Of a stretch of DNA of 64,000 nucleotides, positions 61,740 to 64,000 are shown one piece after another. The notes below the pieces were generated by a model, which made no database searches, was not told the DNA's origin, and saw only the letters and a list, made by a program, of their open reading frames with translations. Each line of letters starts with the position of its first letter. The stretch's first letter is position 1. Source of the stretch: Brachypodius melanocephalos (Eukaryota > Chordata > Aves > Passeriformes > Pycnonotidae); the NCBI GenBank assembly GCA_013398615.1, contig VZSR01003807.1:21827078-21891077 (forward strand), written 5' to 3'. Both the position numbers and the translations under genes were made by a program.

Positions 61740-62035
61740 ACAAAATCACAGAAAGAGGAGATGGAAATGACCTACCAGGTCATCTAATCCTTCCCTCTGG
61801 CAATGCAGGGTAATTCCTTACAGAATATCTTCAAGTGCTTTAACCAGTTTAGTTCTAAATGTTTGAAGTAACTAGACCTCCATCAATTCCCACAGAAGAT
61901 TATTCTACAACCTCACAGATCTCACAGTTAAGAAGTATTTCATTCCAGTCTGCCTAAATTTTCCCTTGCTTAATTTTATCCCATTACTCAGAGTTATGTT
62001 CTCTTGTGACACCCAAATATAGTCTTTCTAACCTC
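61740..62035 (-). mobile_element. Old CR1-type 3' region, minus strand
   Basis: The plus strand resembles the reverse complement of an amniote CR1 3' region: a GGTCATCTAATCCTTCCCT-like start, then an AGTGCTTTAACCAGTTTAG-like part, then ACCTCACAGATCTCACAGTTA and AAGAAGTATTTCATTCC. It is diverged and has no coding part. Confidence 0.6.
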
Positions 62036-64000
62036 GAGGCACAATTCCCTACTGTCTCATGTTATATTGGCACTTACATTTACATCTGGAAGGTAGCTTT
62101 AAAACCGACAAGGTGAATGGAAAATTGAGGTTGATACTTTTTCATACAGACGTGAAATTATAAACCTTGTAACAGGGGACACTGACCACGACCACACATC
62201 ATCTGTCTATAAAGCACTGAAGAGACTGGAAGTTTCATGTCCAATTTGGAGGAAAAAAAAAAAAAGCCGCTTGAGTAATTTACAAAGTAAAGAATTTTTT
62301 TTTTCCCACATAGAAGAATAAAGCATTCAATTCATCTCATCAGAAAGAGGTGACTTGGTTATTGTGGATACTAAATACTGTTGCAAGAAAAGAAAAAAAG
62401 AATTCCAGCTACAATAGCTGCCTTTAACACAGTAGGGACAGTTAAACAAGAATGGATGACTGGGATGTGAAGCTAACTGAATCCAGACTGAAAATGAGGT
62501 GCATGTTCTTAACACTAAGAGTGATAAACTACCACAGCACAGGGTGGATATTGCTTTCCCTGGTGTCTGCAGAAGATGATTGTTTACCTAATGAAAAATA
62601 CACATCAGCTGAAAAGGTGCCTAGCTGAAATATAGGAGTCTCTGACAACAAAATGTCAGACTAGATAGCCTGATGGTGTGTTCTAGCCTTGAGTGTCACG
62701 GAGGTATACCCTCAGAGATATACATAATGAGCTTAAAGAGAAGGTAGTGAGGAGTCAGTGCAGGAATGCAGCTGCAGACAGCTGCCTTGCAGGTTCAATG
62801 GAAGAACAGAAATTCCTTTCTGCATTACTTTTATAAGCCTTTTTAAGCAGAACACATGACTGGTAGTCATCCTCTAAGTATTCAGTCTTCCACGGAAAAT
62901 AGAAAACCTTGCTTTCCTAATTGTCATTTCCAGAAATCCTCTGGACAGATATGGCTATTTAGTAAAAATCAAATTATATCTTCCCAAACAGATAAAAACA
63001 GAAGAATAAAAACAGGTTCACAGTGAGGAAGAAGGGAAAAAATCTGGCAGAATAGACTTGCAAATACAGCAGAAAGGCAATTCCCATGGTCTCTATGTGG
63101 CTTGTTGTTAAGGGAGTCTGCTCCTGAAAGAAGACAAAAGGCAGTTCAAACATGTCCTATGCCAAAATCTCAAAGTACTCCGTGCACTTTGAATTCTATG
63201 TTCCTTCATCATCAGTGATTGACAACATGATTTCAAAGCATGCCTAAAGATGCAGCATGTCACCTGGTGGACATACAAACACGTCACAGGCCAGACATGT
63301 AACTCCCATTGATTTTCTGTGAGAACTGAGCTCCCAAACACCTCCTCTGCTTTTGTAAAAAAGTACAGAGGCTGAACAATCACCATGGTGTTCCTGTGCC
63401 ATATTACCTATTCAAAGATCTTTTCAACTGGGAATGGCAACATTATCTATACCAAAGCAAAACCAAACACTTGGGCCATTCCAGGACATGGTTAGCTTTC
63501 AAGTGTACAAGAGATAGAAATTAGATGAAATGCAAAGAGAGAAAGAGTTAGAAAAAAGTTTTTCCTGCCTTCCCATTGTCTCTCCTTCACCTCACCATGA
63601 GAACTGACTCAGTCTAAGACTGACTCTCCGTTGCAACTGATGTGGTGACTCTCAGGTGGAAGACTCATCTCCTCTTTCCTTTACTAGGAATCAGCTTTAG
63701 CAGAAACTGATTCTTTCCAATCACTACCCACTGTCATGTGGAAAAAGGAGATTTTCTTAAACCCTTAATCTTTGTTTAGTCTATCTGTGTCCTGAGAACA
63801 CTGAGACCCTTGTGCCCAACCAGCCTGTCAGTGTCTCATTATGGAGACCCTTAACTGAGCACTTCATCAGATCAGAAAGTGCTTTGTCTGACCTGTTCAG
63901 AGTCACTGCCAAACAGAGATCCCCTCCAGGGTCTCCACATGGTTACCTCTGCCAGAGACTGCTAGCACCCATCAAGGACTCACATTAACAGTTCACAGAA

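Larger units (their letters stand above)
1..64000 (+). other. TRDN: TRDN gene body, internal part
   Basis: The whole window appears to be part of one + strand gene, triadin. It anchors calsequestrin to the ryanodine receptor at the junctional sarcoplasmic reticulum of heart and skeletal muscle. What is seen: eleven short exons in order, all with phase-1 boundaries, encoding lysine/glutamate-rich luminal sequence interrupted by the conserved DQYAFCRY segment. Their order matches mammalian triadin: KEKE repeats, a longer KEKE exon, DQYAFCRY, a proline-containing exon, then more KEKE exons. The cytosolic N-terminus, the transmembrane helix and the far C-terminus are not recognised and probably lie outside the window. 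No promoter is visible. Confidence 0.93.
53973..64000 (+). other. TRDN: TRDN intron or unresolved 3' part of the window (more than 10 kb)
   Basis: GT donor at 53973; no confident acceptor exon follows. It contains a pentanucleotide repeat (54156-54257), a weak exon-like stretch (54715-54759), an assembly gap, a CR1 copy, a possible last exon (59137-59168), a solo LTR and an old CR1-type fragment. From 62035 to 64000 I see only AT-rich sequence and unremarkable open stretches. Confidence 0.65.

Noticed and set aside
1..64000. Novel multi-gene system, CRISPR array, operon or structural RNA cluster
   Set aside because: The window is a vertebrate intron/exon landscape; nothing beyond the repeats listed shows regular spacing, clustered genes or tRNA-like folding.

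Overview
The window is an AT-rich stretch of a bird nuclear genome that lies inside one gene: the middle of TRDN (triadin), transcribed on the + strand. Triadin is the single-pass sarcoplasmic-reticulum protein that links calsequestrin to the ryanodine receptor and junctin at the calcium-release junctions of striated muscle. The bird assignment rests on CR1 LINE fragments of avian type and on a solo LTR of the avian ERVL-like family. The gene assignment rests mainly on the exon at 25043-25102, which encodes the near-invariant luminal triadin segment beginning DQYAFCRY, and on the lysine/glutamate-rich KEKE exons around it. The promoter, the cytosolic and transmembrane exons, and the 3' end of the long isoform all lie outside the window.

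Layout. Eleven internal coding exons are supported (5503-5553, 11860-11919, 14657-14716, 16143-16202, 18737-18796, 20138-20332, 25043-25102, 41415-41492, 51806-51841, 53030-53092, 53910-53972). Together they are 786 nt, or 262 codons. Every one starts with the last two bases of a codon and ends with the first base of one, so all introns are phase 1 and every exon is a multiple of three. Four consecutive 60-nt exons (11860 to 18796) encode similar 20-residue KEKE units and look like duplicates. One donor (after 41492) is GC instead of GT. An alternative last exon at 29596-29645, encoding a short SQ-repeat tail, follows the DQYAFCRY exon and has the layout expected of the short cardiac-type triadin. 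A readthrough of the 20138 exon (stop 20404-20406, AATAAA 55 bases on) and a possible last exon at 59137-59168 may provide further short isoforms.

The remaining roughly 63 kb is intron. It holds simple repeats, two LTRs (3948-4300 and 60366-60896, both minus strand), CR1 fragments (32120-32600 +, 35930-35997 +, 57605-58553 -, 61740-62035 -), an unidentified coding-like relic on the minus strand near 50235-50660, and a 100-N assembly gap (56502-56601). I found no tRNA, rRNA or CRISPR array, no second intact gene, and no sign of a novel multi-gene system. The interesting content is the splicing architecture of triadin and its possible alternative C-termini.
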